DNA of 27,334 nt from JALEVB01 sp022768265 (GTDB taxonomy: Bacteria; Bacillota_I; Bacilli_A; Erysipelotrichales; Erysipelotrichaceae). Positions 1 to 7,197 of the stretch are shown piece after piece. The stretch is taken from assembly GCA_034168985.1 (NCBI GenBank), contig JAXFJE010000003.1, forward strand, positions 1 to 27,334. Reading direction: 5' to 3'. Position 1 is the stretch's first letter; each line of letters opens with the position of its first letter. The notes beneath the pieces are model-generated. The model saw nothing but the letters and a program-made list of their open reading frames with translations. It did no database searches and was not told the origin of the DNA. Made by a program: the position numbers and the translations under genes.

Positions 1-232
1 AATAACCATCTAGCACTGCATGCTTAGCTCCTTGCGGTAATCCCCCTTTAAATCTAGTGTATTTACCTGGGTTACCATCTTTATCGATATAAGTGATATA
101 GCGTGGTTCGTTTACACTTCCACCTGTTGTAACATCGGTTAATGCTGGTCCTCTTCCTCCTACATTCCATGCACCTTCAGCTTGGTTAGCGGCTATTGCC
201 CCTCCCCAATAAAAATTCTTGGGAAAACTCAT
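1..232 (-). CDS. GH1 family 6-phospho-beta-glucosidase, N-terminal part (gene runs off the left edge)
   Basis: Only the first 77 codons are inside the window. The reading frame begins MSFPKNFYWGGAIAANQAEG, the classic N-terminus of glycoside hydrolase family 1, in which FxWGGAxAAxQxEG forms the first beta strand and carries the sugar-binding Gln. By family knowledge, Bacillota members beside a PTS hydrolyse phosphorylated beta-glucosides in the cytoplasm to glucose 6-phosphate and an aglycone or sugar. The start at 232 is supported by an AAAGGA ribosome binding site inside the end of the upstream sulfatase gene, whose stop codon is one base away, so the two are translationally close and co-transcribed. 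The phospho-specificity is inferred from the neighbouring EIIC; the catalytic glutamates lie outside the window. Confidence 0.88.
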   Translation of the reverse strand, partial: MSFPKNFYWGGAIAANQAEGAWNVGGRGPALTDVTTGGSVNEPRYITYIDKDGNPGKYTRFKGGLPQGAKHAVLDGY

Positions 233-233
233 A

Positions 234-1706
234 TTATCTTAAATCCTTTCTATTTGGCACCCAATCTCCAGTTTCCATAAAATACGTTAACATTCTTTGT
301 TGCAATCTTATAATATCTCTTTCATACCTTGGATCATCTATTATATTATTTAATTCCATTGGATCTGTGGAAAGATCATATAACTCGTCTTTTTCATATA
401 AACGTTTTGTATACTTTAAATTTCCCATTCTTATCATTGTTGCTTTTGTGTGTTCTGGTCCTTCACTACATTGGCAACTTAAACGTGGATAATATGGAGA
501 CGCTGGTCCATGTCCTTTTTCCATTGCCCATGTTTCTCCATGTACTCTCCCACCTTCACAAAATACTGCATCCTTCCCTATATCATCTCCCGCTAATACA
601 TTCAATAATGATGTTCCAAATTGTTTGTATTCTATTTCAATATTTCCCATTTCTGCAATAGTTGCTGATAAGTCTACTAGTTCTGCTAATGCTGGTGTTA
701 TTCTCTTTTTACATTCAAACTGTTTTGCTGGTTTAATAATTAACGGAACATTGCAAATTGGATCTTCAAAACAGTTTTGTACTTTTTCGACTATACCATA
801 ATCACCCGTGTAATCTCCATGATCAGAAAAAACAAAAATACTTGTATCATCATAAATACCTTTTTCTTTTAGCTTATCACATATCATGCCAAAATGATAA
901 TCAAACCGCGAAGTCATATCTAAATATGTTGCACGTAATTCATTCCAGCGATCTTCACTCCATTTATGCATATTTTGTTTTGATCGGATACCATATTCCA
1001 TGCTTGGCTTATTTTTTAAAGTTTCAACATCTGGTCTTCTAGGTGGTAACATATTTCTATCAGTGGAACCATACCAAGGTTTCTCACATCCATAAGGTGG
1101 ATGAGGAAACGAAATTGTAACATATAAGAAAAATGGTTTATCATTTCCTTCATTAGTTTTTCTTTCAATATAATCTAATGCACACTCTATTGCATTCCAA
1201 TCCATAGAATTTTTACTTGATTCAGCATCTTTTTCTCCGATATAAAACGAATAGTAATTATCATCTATCTCAGTCGGCAATTTAGTTGGCATTTTAAGTC
1301 CTTTGCCAAATCCCTCTCCTACTATATTTACTTGATTAACTTTTGAATTATCTGTGTAAAATTCATCACAATATGCTGTTTTAATTTTATCTGCCGGTAC
1401 AATGTCATTGCGCCCTATCCAAATTACCTCATAACCATTATTTTTCATTGTTTTCAATATATTAGGTTCATCTTCATTTTGTAAAAAATGCATAGTTCTA
1501 TGTCCAGTAGTATGTGGATAAGTACCACTCATGAAGCTGCATCTACTTGGAACACAAACAGGATTTTGACAATATGCGTTCTTAAAAGATACACCATCTT
1601 TTGCCAAGTTATCTAAATTTGGTGTTATTGATGCTTTATTTCCTAAATGATGCAATGAATCAGCACGCATTTGATCTGCAACAAAATATAATATGTTTGG
1701 TCTCAT
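234..1706 (-). CDS. Formylglycine-dependent sulfatase, cytoplasmic (no signal peptide)
   Basis: A 490-residue protein of the alkaline-phosphatase-superfamily sulfatases, which hydrolyse sulfate esters. The active-site motif C-x-P-S-R is at residues 51-55; Cys51 would be converted to formylglycine by an anaerobic maturase that is not in this window. D11-Q12 near the N-terminus and D295-H296 in SDHGD are the usual calcium ligands, and H69 (TGHR) and H202 (PHPP) match other active-site positions. The protein starts directly with MRPNILYFVADQ, so there is no signal peptide or lipobox and it should act inside the cell. It lies 16 bp after the EIIC gene with an AAGGAG site and abuts the GH1 gene. 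The context suggests that an imported, phosphorylated and sulfated glycoside is desulfated before or after GH1 cleavage. The exact substrate cannot be read from the sequence. Confidence 0.9.
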   Translation of the reverse strand: MRPNILYFVADQMRADSLHHLGNKASITPNLDNLAKDGVSFKNAYCQNPVCVPSRCSFMSGTYPHTTGHRTMHFLQNEDEPNILKTMKNNGYEVIWIGRNDIVPADKIKTAYCDEFYTDNSKVNQVNIVGEGFGKGLKMPTKLPTEIDDNYYSFYIGEKDAESSKNSMDWNAIECALDYIERKTNEGNDKPFFLYVTISFPHPPYGCEKPWYGSTDRNMLPPRRPDVETLKNKPSMEYGIRSKQNMHKWSEDRWNELRATYLDMTSRFDYHFGMICDKLKEKGIYDDTSIFVFSDHGDYTGDYGIVEKVQNCFEDPICNVPLIIKPAKQFECKKRITPALAELVDLSATIAEMGNIEIEYKQFGTSLLNVLAGDDIGKDAVFCEGGRVHGETWAMEKGHGPASPYYPRLSCQCSEGPEHTKATMIRMGNLKYTKRLYEKDELYDLSTDPMELNNIIDDPRYERDIIRLQQRMLTYFMETGDWVPNRKDLR

Positions 1707-1722
1707 TTATTTCTCCTTATTG

Positions 1723-3033
1723 TTAATTACCGTTATTACTTTGCTCCTCTTCATATGCTTGTCTATCTAAAACATTAAAGAAAGGATAATAAATTAAAAG
1801 TTGGATAATTATTAATATGATTTGAAGAATTGCACCTTGCCATCCTACAGCTATTAGCCCAGAAAATACAACAGGAGTTCCCATAGGTATTGATACACCA
1901 TTAGGGAAAGGTACTAAACCTATAGCCATGCAAATATAGGAAACTATGAATGTAATAATTGGTGTTATAATTAGCGGAATTATCATAATTGTATTCAATA
2001 CCATTGGTAATCCAAATGTTATTGGTTCGTTTATTCCACATAATCCTGCAGGTAATGCCAATTTACCTAACGCTTTATATCTGGCTGATTTTGCCTTAAA
2101 AAACATTATAATACATAACCCAACGGTGCCTCCAGCTCCACCTAAAGAAGCGTATAATAACCAATTGGCTTGTGTTATCATGTGTGGTAATGGTGTTCCT
2201 GCAGAAAAGGCAGCTAAATTTTCTAACCCAGCAGTTGTATATAATGCAGTTAAAAACGGCATAACAATCATTCCACCATGTAAACCAAAAAACCACATTA
2301 AACTACACATCAGTATAAAGATAATAAATGTTAACGGAGAAGCTCCCAACGTGCTTAACGGAATTTTAATCATTGTATAAATGAAATTATTTAAGTGTCC
2401 ATATGGAGTTAAACTAAATCCAAATCTTATTAAACCAAATAAAAACGCAATAGCAAAAGCTGGTAACAATGCACTAAATGATTTTGATATTGTTGGAGGA
2501 ACTTGATCTGGTAATTTAATAACAATATTATTTTTAATAAAAACATTATAAATATGCGGTACTATTAGTCCTAGTATCATAGCTGTGAATAATCCAGCGG
2601 AACCTAAATATAATGTTGATAAAGCACCATTTATGTTTACAGCTTCTCCACTAACTTTAGCAACTCCGCTTACTCCTAAAGGAATTACTAACAAAAAAGC
2701 AAATAAACTTAAACCACCAATCATCGATGAATGCTTATCTAAACCTAATTCATCAGACATTGATTTTGCAATAAAAAACACTGCATAAATAGCAAGCATA
2801 TCTGTAGTTACTGTTGGCGCAAATGTAAATATTTCTTTTAGATGCAAAGAAGTAATTAGTGCTTGATATGGCGCAATCTGTAAATTCGCAAGTAATGTAA
2901 AAATAGCTCCAATCATCGTAATAGGTAATAAAATCGAAAATCCATTAGAGATAGCTTTTAAACAGCTATTGGATGACAGCTTGTTTGCGATTGGTAACAA
3001 GCATTTTTCAAGTAATGATGTAAATTTTTCCAT
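1723..3033 (-). CDS. PTS sugar transporter subunit EIIC, lactose/cellobiose family
   Basis: A 436-residue polytopic membrane protein, the normal length of CelB/LicC-type EIIC. It starts MEKFTSLLEKCLLPIANKLS and has about ten hydrophobic segments. The conserved FGLHGG motif (His252) and GINEPITFG motif (Glu336) are those used for sugar binding and transport in this family. EIIC moves the sugar while EIIB phosphorylates it; no EIIA or EIIB gene is visible in the window, so these must be past the left edge or elsewhere. It is the first gene of the minus-strand operon EIIC-sulfatase-GH1, with a good AAAGGATAAGGA ribosome binding site. The substrate is probably a beta-linked disaccharide or beta-glucoside. 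A sulfated substrate is inferred from the neighbour, not from EIIC itself. Confidence 0.93.
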   Translation of the reverse strand: MEKFTSLLEKCLLPIANKLSSNSCLKAISNGFSILLPITMIGAIFTLLANLQIAPYQALITSLHLKEIFTFAPTVTTDMLAIYAVFFIAKSMSDELGLDKHSSMIGGLSLFAFLLVIPLGVSGVAKVSGEAVNINGALSTLYLGSAGLFTAMILGLIVPHIYNVFIKNNIVIKLPDQVPPTISKSFSALLPAFAIAFLFGLIRFGFSLTPYGHLNNFIYTMIKIPLSTLGASPLTFIIFILMCSLMWFFGLHGGMIVMPFLTALYTTAGLENLAAFSAGTPLPHMITQANWLLYASLGGAGGTVGLCIIMFFKAKSARYKALGKLALPAGLCGINEPITFGLPMVLNTIMIIPLIITPIITFIVSYICMAIGLVPFPNGVSIPMGTPVVFSGLIAVGWQGAILQIILIIIQLLIYYPFFNVLDRQAYEEEQSNNGN

Positions 3034-3047
3034 TCCTTATCCTTTCT

Positions 3048-3108
3048 TGGACATTTGTCCATTATTATTTGATACTTATGTTTTAACATTTTTGGACTTT
3101 GGTGTCAA
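3048..3108 (-). promoter_or_regulatory. Promoter and palindromic operator of the EIIC-sulfatase-GH1 operon
   Basis: Read on the minus strand, TTGACA (3108-3103) is followed after 17 bp by TAAAAC (3085-3080), giving a plausible sigma-A promoter with start near 3073. Just downstream, in the leader, lies TGGACA-TT-TGTCCA on the plus strand (3048-3061), two perfect 6-bp arms with a 2-bp spacer. Its position after the promoter suits a repressor roadblock, and the divergent RpiR-type regulator is the obvious candidate. The sites were found by eye. Confidence 0.55.
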
Positions 3109-3126
3109 TATCTCTTTATCTAATAG

Positions 3127-3175
3127 TTTCAATTCCTTTAAAAAAGTAGTATAATCTATATGAAATTCAAAGGAG
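3127..3175 (+). promoter_or_regulatory. Promoter and RBS of the RpiR-type regulator gene
   Basis: TATAAT at 3150-3155 is preceded at 17 bp by a weak TTTCAA (3127-3132) and followed by AAAGGAG at 3169-3175, 7 bp before the ATG at 3183. The -10 is perfect and the -35 poor. Confidence 0.55.
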
Positions 3176-3182
3176 AATAACA

Positions 3183-3929
3183 ATGAATCCTATAGAACTT
3201 ATACAAAACCATTTTGAAGATTTTACAAAAAATGAAAAGGAAATTGCTATTTATATAATAAATAATCCACATCAAATTTTTCACTATAGCATCATGGATT
3301 TAGTTAAAAATACTAAAACTAGCAAATCTGCAATTATTCGTTTTACCCAAAAACTAGGATATGAAGGATTTTCCGATTTTAAATTTGATTTAAGACGAGC
3401 TATTATATCGAATGATAATGAATATATCGAGAATAATTCTATTATTCGCTCATATATTGAATGCTTAGTTCAAATGGAAGCTACTATGGATAAAAAACAA
3501 ATATCAAATTTAGCTGAGCAAATTGTTAAATCGAATAGAATAAAAGTAGTTGGTAGTGGCAGAACTTTTAACTCTGCATTCCAACTAAAGCAGAGATTAT
3601 TAAAAATAGGTATTGATTCTGAAGCAATCCAAGAATATTCAATAATTAGAGACTCTTTATCAATTCTAAAACAAGAAGATTTAGTAATTATTTTTACTAT
3701 TGCTGATAACGGAAAAGCTTATACCCCTATTTTCAAAGATTTTGATTTTGATTTTTCTTTAAATACTATTACTATGACCAATAATTTGCCATTTAAAAAA
3801 TTCTGCAACAATTATATTACTTTACCTAAAATTTCAAACTATCGATATAATACTTTTTTAGATGATCAAGCTCTATTTTACGTTTTCATAGAAATTTTAT
3901 TAAATGAAGTAGCTAAACACAGTAGATAA
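3183..3929 (+). CDS. MurR/RpiR family transcriptional regulator (HTH plus SIS domain)
   Basis: A 248-residue protein with an N-terminal RpiR helix-turn-helix (about residues 1-75, including SAIIRFTQKLGYEGFSDFK, the family's recognition-helix region) and a C-terminal SIS sugar-phosphate-binding domain (about 105-230, beginning around KVVGSGRTFNSA). Family members sense a phosphosugar and control nearby catabolic genes. It is transcribed divergently from the EIIC operon across a 149-bp gap that holds the TGGACA/TGTCCA palindrome, so it probably regulates that operon in response to the phosphorylated imported sugar. Whether it represses or activates cannot be decided, although the operator downstream of the promoter suggests repression. 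Low GC and few GATC sites match the EIIC-sulfatase block rather than the genes to its right. Confidence 0.92.
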   Translation: MNPIELIQNHFEDFTKNEKEIAIYIINNPHQIFHYSIMDLVKNTKTSKSAIIRFTQKLGYEGFSDFKFDLRRAIISNDNEYIENNSIIRSYIECLVQMEATMDKKQISNLAEQIVKSNRIKVVGSGRTFNSAFQLKQRLLKIGIDSEAIQEYSIIRDSLSILKQEDLVIIFTIADNGKAYTPIFKDFDFDFSLNTITMTNNLPFKKFCNNYITLPKISNYRYNTFLDDQALFYVFIEILLNEVAKHSR

Positions 3930-3941
3930 AAATCATAACTT

Positions 3942-3971
3942 ATAATTATACCTAAGATAAGGTATAATTAT
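3942..3971 (+). promoter_or_regulatory. 12-bp inverted repeat overlapping the bsh promoter
   Basis: ATAATTATACCT (3942-3953) and AGGTATAATTAT (3960-3971) are perfect inverted arms around a 6-nt loop. The right arm contains TATAAT (3963-3968), the likely -10 of the following gene; the -35 is weak. There is no T-run after it, so it is less likely a terminator than an operator overlapping the promoter. An AAGAAGG site (3981-3987) precedes the ATG at 3995. Confidence 0.5.
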
Positions 3972-3994
3972 CCCATACGAAAGAAGGTTTTATT

Positions 3995-4969
3995 ATGTGT
4001 ACATGTTTAACATTAAATGATCAAAAGTTCTATTTTGGTCGTAATTTGGACTTAGAATACAATTTTGGTCAAAAAGTCGTCATTACGCCCCGCAACTATG
4101 CCATCACCTATAAACAACAAGCAACGATGCATACGCATTATGCCATGATCGGCATGGCTTCTGTCTATGAAAACTATCCTTTATATGCTGAAGCGGTCAA
4201 TGAAAAAGGCTTAGGTATGGCTGGCCTTAATTTCCCTGGTAATGCGGTTTATAAGCAAGCTGACCCAAGCAAAGACAATATCACCCCTTATGAATTCATT
4301 CCTTGGATCTTAGGACAATGTTCAACCGTCGCTCAAGCTCGTGCTTTAGTCGAAAAGATCAATCTTTTAGCTATTCCTTTCTTACCACAGCTACCATTAG
4401 CGCCTTTACATTGGATGATTGCCGATAAAGACCAAGCGATCATCGTTGAAGCCATGGCCGATGGTTTGCATATCTATGATAATCCTTATGGCGTTTTGAC
4501 CAACAATCCACCTTTTAATTATTATTTGATGCATATGCATAATTACCTAAATGTCCAACCTAGCAATCCTGAAAATAACTTTGGTAAAGATCTGCCCCTT
4601 GCACCATATGGTCAAGGCTTTGGCGGCATTGGTCTACCTGGTGATTTTTCGCCAGCATCACGCTTTGTCAAAGCTGCTTACCTAAGAGCCAACTCTTATC
4701 CTTCAAATAACGAGGATGAACAAATAGCTCAATTTTTCCATATCTTGGATGGTGTTGCCATGGTCAAAGGATCGGTCATCACTCCCGAAGGTAAGCCGGA
4801 TATTACGATCTATTCATGCTGTATAGATGCTGAACAAGGCATTTATTATTACAAAACTTATGAAAACAGTCAGATCAACGCAATCGCTATGCATCGTGTC
4901 GATCTAGAAAGTAATAACCTTTACTGTTATGAACTTAAGCTAACGGCCAGCTATAATTATCAAAACTAA
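3995..4969 (+). CDS. bsh: Choloylglycine hydrolase family enzyme (bile salt hydrolase / penicillin V acylase-like)
   Basis: A 324-residue Ntn-hydrolase, the family's normal length. After removal of Met1, Cys2 becomes the N-terminal nucleophile. The other catalytic positions known from clostridial bile salt hydrolases are present: R16 and D19 in FGRNLDLEY, N79 in GLNFPGN, N170 in VLTNNP, and R223 in the SPASRFVKA stretch that follows GIGLPGD. The enzyme cleaves the amide of glycine- or taurine-conjugated bile acids in the cytoplasm. The complete residue set and the GLPGD motif favour bile salt hydrolase over penicillin V acylase, but the two cannot be separated with certainty by eye. It is monocistronic, with a promoter inside a perfect inverted repeat upstream and a strong terminator immediately downstream. 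A gut habitat is consistent with this gene. Confidence 0.9.
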   Translation: MCTCLTLNDQKFYFGRNLDLEYNFGQKVVITPRNYAITYKQQATMHTHYAMIGMASVYENYPLYAEAVNEKGLGMAGLNFPGNAVYKQADPSKDNITPYEFIPWILGQCSTVAQARALVEKINLLAIPFLPQLPLAPLHWMIADKDQAIIVEAMADGLHIYDNPYGVLTNNPPFNYYLMHMHNYLNVQPSNPENNFGKDLPLAPYGQGFGGIGLPGDFSPASRFVKAAYLRANSYPSNNEDEQIAQFFHILDGVAMVKGSVITPEGKPDITIYSCCIDAEQGIYYYKTYENSQINAIAMHRVDLESNNLYCYELKLTASYNYQN

Positions 4970-4970
4970 A

Positions 4971-4995
4971 GCCATATCTTGCGATATGGCTTTTT
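4971..4995. terminator. Bidirectional intrinsic terminator between bsh and the flavodoxin gene
   Basis: GCCATATC (4971-4978), loop TTGC, and GATATGGC (4983-4990) form a perfect 8-bp stem followed by TTTTT and preceded by AAA. It lies between the stop codons of two convergent genes, so it can end both transcripts. Confidence 0.88.
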
Positions 4996-4996
4996 A

Positions 4997-5422
4997 TCAT
5001 CCTTCTAAAGCTTTAACGATCTTAATTCCAAATTTCTTGATTCGTTGAATATCATGTTCATTTGGTCTTTTACCTTGGAAAAACCAACGTTTACAAGGAC
5101 AGATATAGTGCTTTTCAAATACTTCGATGCCCTTTGAGGTTAAGCTATTAACCAATAAGCGCGTATTATCACGACCACTGGTATGGGTCATAAAAATAAC
5201 GGCCCCTTTGATCGTATTAGCAGGAATATTATTAATGTAATTGATCATCAGATCACTTGGGACATCATCATATGTACCACATCCCACAAATAATAAATCA
5301 CATTGACCTAGTACATGCGGCTTAGCAATATCAATTGGTTGGATATTCAACGCTTCGCCTAGTGCATCTGCTAATTTTTTGGTGCTGCCTGATTGTGAAG
5401 CATAAATGATACCTATTTGCAT
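4997..5422 (-). CDS. Flavodoxin family protein
   Basis: A 141-residue flavodoxin-fold protein. The N-terminal strand and FMN phosphate-binding loop are visible as IIYASQSGSTKKLADAL (phosphate loop S9-T14). The following strands DLLFVGCGTY and GAVIFMTHTSG match the 50s and 90s FMN-contact loops. Flavodoxins carry one or two electrons between cytoplasmic redox partners. The C-terminal part has a small Cys cluster (CPCKRWF) also seen in stand-alone flavodoxin-domain proteins of anaerobes. It is monocistronic with its own strong promoter. A role as electron partner for the Mo/W enzyme in this window is possible but not indicated by linkage. The redox partner is unknown. Confidence 0.85.
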   Translation of the reverse strand: MQIGIIYASQSGSTKKLADALGEALNIQPIDIAKPHVLGQCDLLFVGCGTYDDVPSDLMINYINNIPANTIKGAVIFMTHTSGRDNTRLLVNSLTSKGIEVFEKHYICPCKRWFFQGKRPNEHDIQRIKKFGIKIVKALEG

Positions 5423-5452
5423 ACAAGACCTCCCATCTAAACTCAGGTTATT

Positions 5453-5481
5453 AATATATCGAATTTTCGCACATTTGTAAA
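5453..5481 (-). promoter_or_regulatory. Sigma-A type promoter of the flavodoxin gene
   Basis: On the minus strand TTTACA (5481-5476), 17-bp spacer and TATATT (5458-5453) precede a GGGAGG ribosome binding site and the ATG at 5422. Both hexamers are close to consensus. Confidence 0.65.
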
Positions 5482-5593
5482 CAATAAATTACTAAACGCG
5501 ATGAATAATGGTTATATCTATTTTATTATGAATTCATCCTTTTTTGTATATTTACTAACGCAAATATACATTATTACCTAATTGTATAAGAAT

Positions 5594-5635
5594 TTAGCAC
5601 TCAACTATTGACAGTGCTAACAATAGCGTTATAAT
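5594..5635 (+). promoter_or_regulatory. CIRCE operator (HrcA site) overlapping the hsp20 promoter
   Basis: TTAGCACTC (5594-5602), a 9-bp spacer and CAGTGCTAA (5612-5620) match the CIRCE consensus with one mismatch in the right arm. TTGACA (5608-5613) and TATAAT (5630-5635) with a 16-bp spacer form a near-consensus promoter whose -35 is buried in the CIRCE element. By established knowledge HrcA binds here and represses until heat stress removes it. Confidence 0.92.
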
Positions 5636-5701
5636 AGAAGCGTACCAAAGGTACAGATGGTATTAAATTCTAACTAATACATTTAAAAGGAGATGACCAT
5701 T

Positions 5702-6118
5702 ATGAAATTAGTACCAAGAAGTTATAGTTTATTCGATGATTTTTTTGATGATATGTTTGAAAGACCAACTTATCGCAATCTACCAAGCATGAAGACCGAT
5801 GTTCATGAAAAAGATGGAAATTATATCTTAGATATTGAACTACCTGGTTACAACAAAGAAGATGTAAATATTGAATTAAAAGACGGTTACGTCAATATCA
5901 GCGCTACCCATGAAACAAGCGATGAAGAACAAGATAGCAAAGGCAATATCATTCGTCAAGAACGTAGCTTTGGTTCTTGCTCACGTAGCTTCTACGTTGG
6001 TGATTATATCAAGGCAGAAGATATCAAAGCAACTTTCAACAATGGTATCTTGCAATTGATCGTCCCTAATAAAGAAGTTCAACAAATAGAAACAAGCAAT
6101 AAGATCATGATTGATTAA
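5702..6118 (+). CDS. hsp20: Small heat shock protein, Hsp20/alpha-crystallin family
   Basis: A 138-residue Hsp20 chaperone that binds unfolding proteins without ATP. It begins MKLVPRSYSLFDDFFDDMF, a typical N-terminal arm, followed by the alpha-crystallin domain from about residue 33 (MKTDVHEKDGNYILDIELPG) to the hallmark NGILQLIVPNK near residue 120. An upstream in-frame ATG at 5693 overlaps the AAGGAG ribosome binding site (5687-5692), so the ATG at 5702, 9 bp after it, is the better start. It is a single-gene unit, controlled by the CIRCE element and ended by a strong hairpin. CIRCE control of hsp20 rather than only groESL or dnaK is a regulon detail worth noting. Confidence 0.95.
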   Translation: MKLVPRSYSLFDDFFDDMFERPTYRNLPSMKTDVHEKDGNYILDIELPGYNKEDVNIELKDGYVNISATHETSDEEQDSKGNIIRQERSFGSCSRSFYVGDYIKAEDIKATFNNGILQLIVPNKEVQQIETSNKIMID

Positions 6119-6122
6119 GATA

Positions 6123-6158
6123 AATAGCTGGATCGAAAGATCCAGCTATTGTTTTTTT
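6123..6158 (+). terminator. Intrinsic terminator of hsp20, overlapping the end of the asparaginase gene
   Basis: AATAGCTGGATC (6123-6134), GAAA loop and GATCCAGCTATT (6139-6150) give a perfect 12-bp stem, then G and seven T (6152-6158). The right arm and T-run are also the last codons of the convergent asparaginase gene (stop at 6148-6146), where the T-run encodes its C-terminal lysines. Confidence 0.92.
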
Positions 6159-7150
6159 ATCTGCTTTATTTCATTAGCGAAATTATGTTTAAATAATTCC
6201 CGAATCTTTTGAGGATCATTAGTTTGGCCTAAGATCCACATTAATTTAGTAACACAGGTTTCGCTAGTCATATCATAAGCTTCGATAACTCCATGTTCTA
6301 AAGCTTTTTTCCCTACTTCATAAACGCTGAAATCGCTGCGTTCATATAAGCATTGGCTACAGACTACTACGCTGATGCCCGCATCTAACAAATCTACGAT
6401 CCTTTGGGTAAAATCCCGACGAATATAGGAAAGTCCACCGATACCAAAAGCTTCGATGACTACGCCCTTGATATCTAATTTGATCAACATATCAAAGATC
6501 TTTGGATTCATGCCAGGAATTAGCTTTAACAAAAATACCTCTGTACACAAGCTATCATTATAGATATATGGTTCACCTTTGGTAGGTAGATACTCCGGAT
6601 GAAGATCTAGTCCCAAGCTATTGACGGTTGCGATATATGGGAAATTTACACTTTCAAAGGCGTGGAAACCGGTAGTTCTTACTTTGACCGCTCTAGTTCC
6701 TAAGATGATCTTACGATTAAAGGCGACAAAAACGCCAGGGCAATCACTGCTAGCCATCGCTAATGCCAAGCGCATATTTTCCAAGCCATCGCTTAAAGGA
6801 TGGATCAACGGTAATTGTGACCCCGTCAAGACCACTGGTTTATGTACGTTCAATAACATGAAGCTTAAACAGCTAGCGGTATAAGCCATGGTATCGGTAC
6901 CATGCGTTATGACAAAGCCATCATATGCAGCTAAGCGCTCATTGACGCATGCTGCGATATCTTTCCATTCTTCAGGCTGGATATTGCTGCTATCCATCGT
7001 AAATAGATCACAGACTTCGATCTCATATTGCTTGGTCATCGTGCCTAATAGATCATATAAGACCTCACCTTTATTGGCCGCTACATAGCCATCCGCACTT
7101 TTCACGCTCGCAATCGTGCCACCTGTTGTGATCCAACATATCTTTTTCAT
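6146..7150 (-). CDS. ansA: Asparaginase, bacterial type I (cytoplasmic)
   Basis: A 334-residue asparaginase/glutaminase-family enzyme converting L-asparagine to aspartate and ammonia. The first active-site signature is WITTGGTIAS with the nucleophile Thr12; the second is VITHGTDTMAYTAS with Thr85-Asp86; a lysine in GTRAVKV (about Lys156) corresponds to the third catalytic-triad element. There is no signal peptide, so it is the cytoplasmic type. It has its own promoter and a GGTGAT ribosome binding site. The gene is transcribed towards hsp20, and its stop codon lies within the hsp20 terminator hairpin. No regulatory operator was recognised. Confidence 0.93.
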   Translation of the reverse strand: MKKICWITTGGTIASVKSADGYVAANKGEVLYDLLGTMTKQYEIEVCDLFTMDSSNIQPEEWKDIAACVNERLAAYDGFVITHGTDTMAYTASCLSFMLLNVHKPVVLTGSQLPLIHPLSDGLENMRLALAMASSDCPGVFVAFNRKIILGTRAVKVRTTGFHAFESVNFPYIATVNSLGLDLHPEYLPTKGEPYIYNDSLCTEVFLLKLIPGMNPKIFDMLIKLDIKGVVIEAFGIGGLSYIRRDFTQRIVDLLDAGISVVVCSQCLYERSDFSVYEVGKKALEHGVIEAYDMTSETCVTKLMWILGQTNDPQKIRELFKHNFANEIKQIKKQ

Positions 7151-7166
7151 TTATATCACCATGATG

Positions 7167-7194
7167 ATTATAACATATTTAGTTATCTTACAAA
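7167..7194 (-). promoter_or_regulatory. Promoter of the asparaginase gene
   Basis: On the minus strand TTTGTA (7194-7189), 16-bp spacer and TATAAT (7172-7167) stand directly in front of the gene, just after the stop codon of the upstream ABC permease. The perfect -10 makes an independent transcript likely. Confidence 0.6.
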
Positions 7195-7197
7195 CGC

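Noticed and set aside
1946..2380. 144-codon plus-strand frame antisense to the EIIC gene
   Set aside because: It is a shadow of the hydrophobic EIIC coding strand, with no ribosome binding site and no family features. The same holds for the other long antisense frames.
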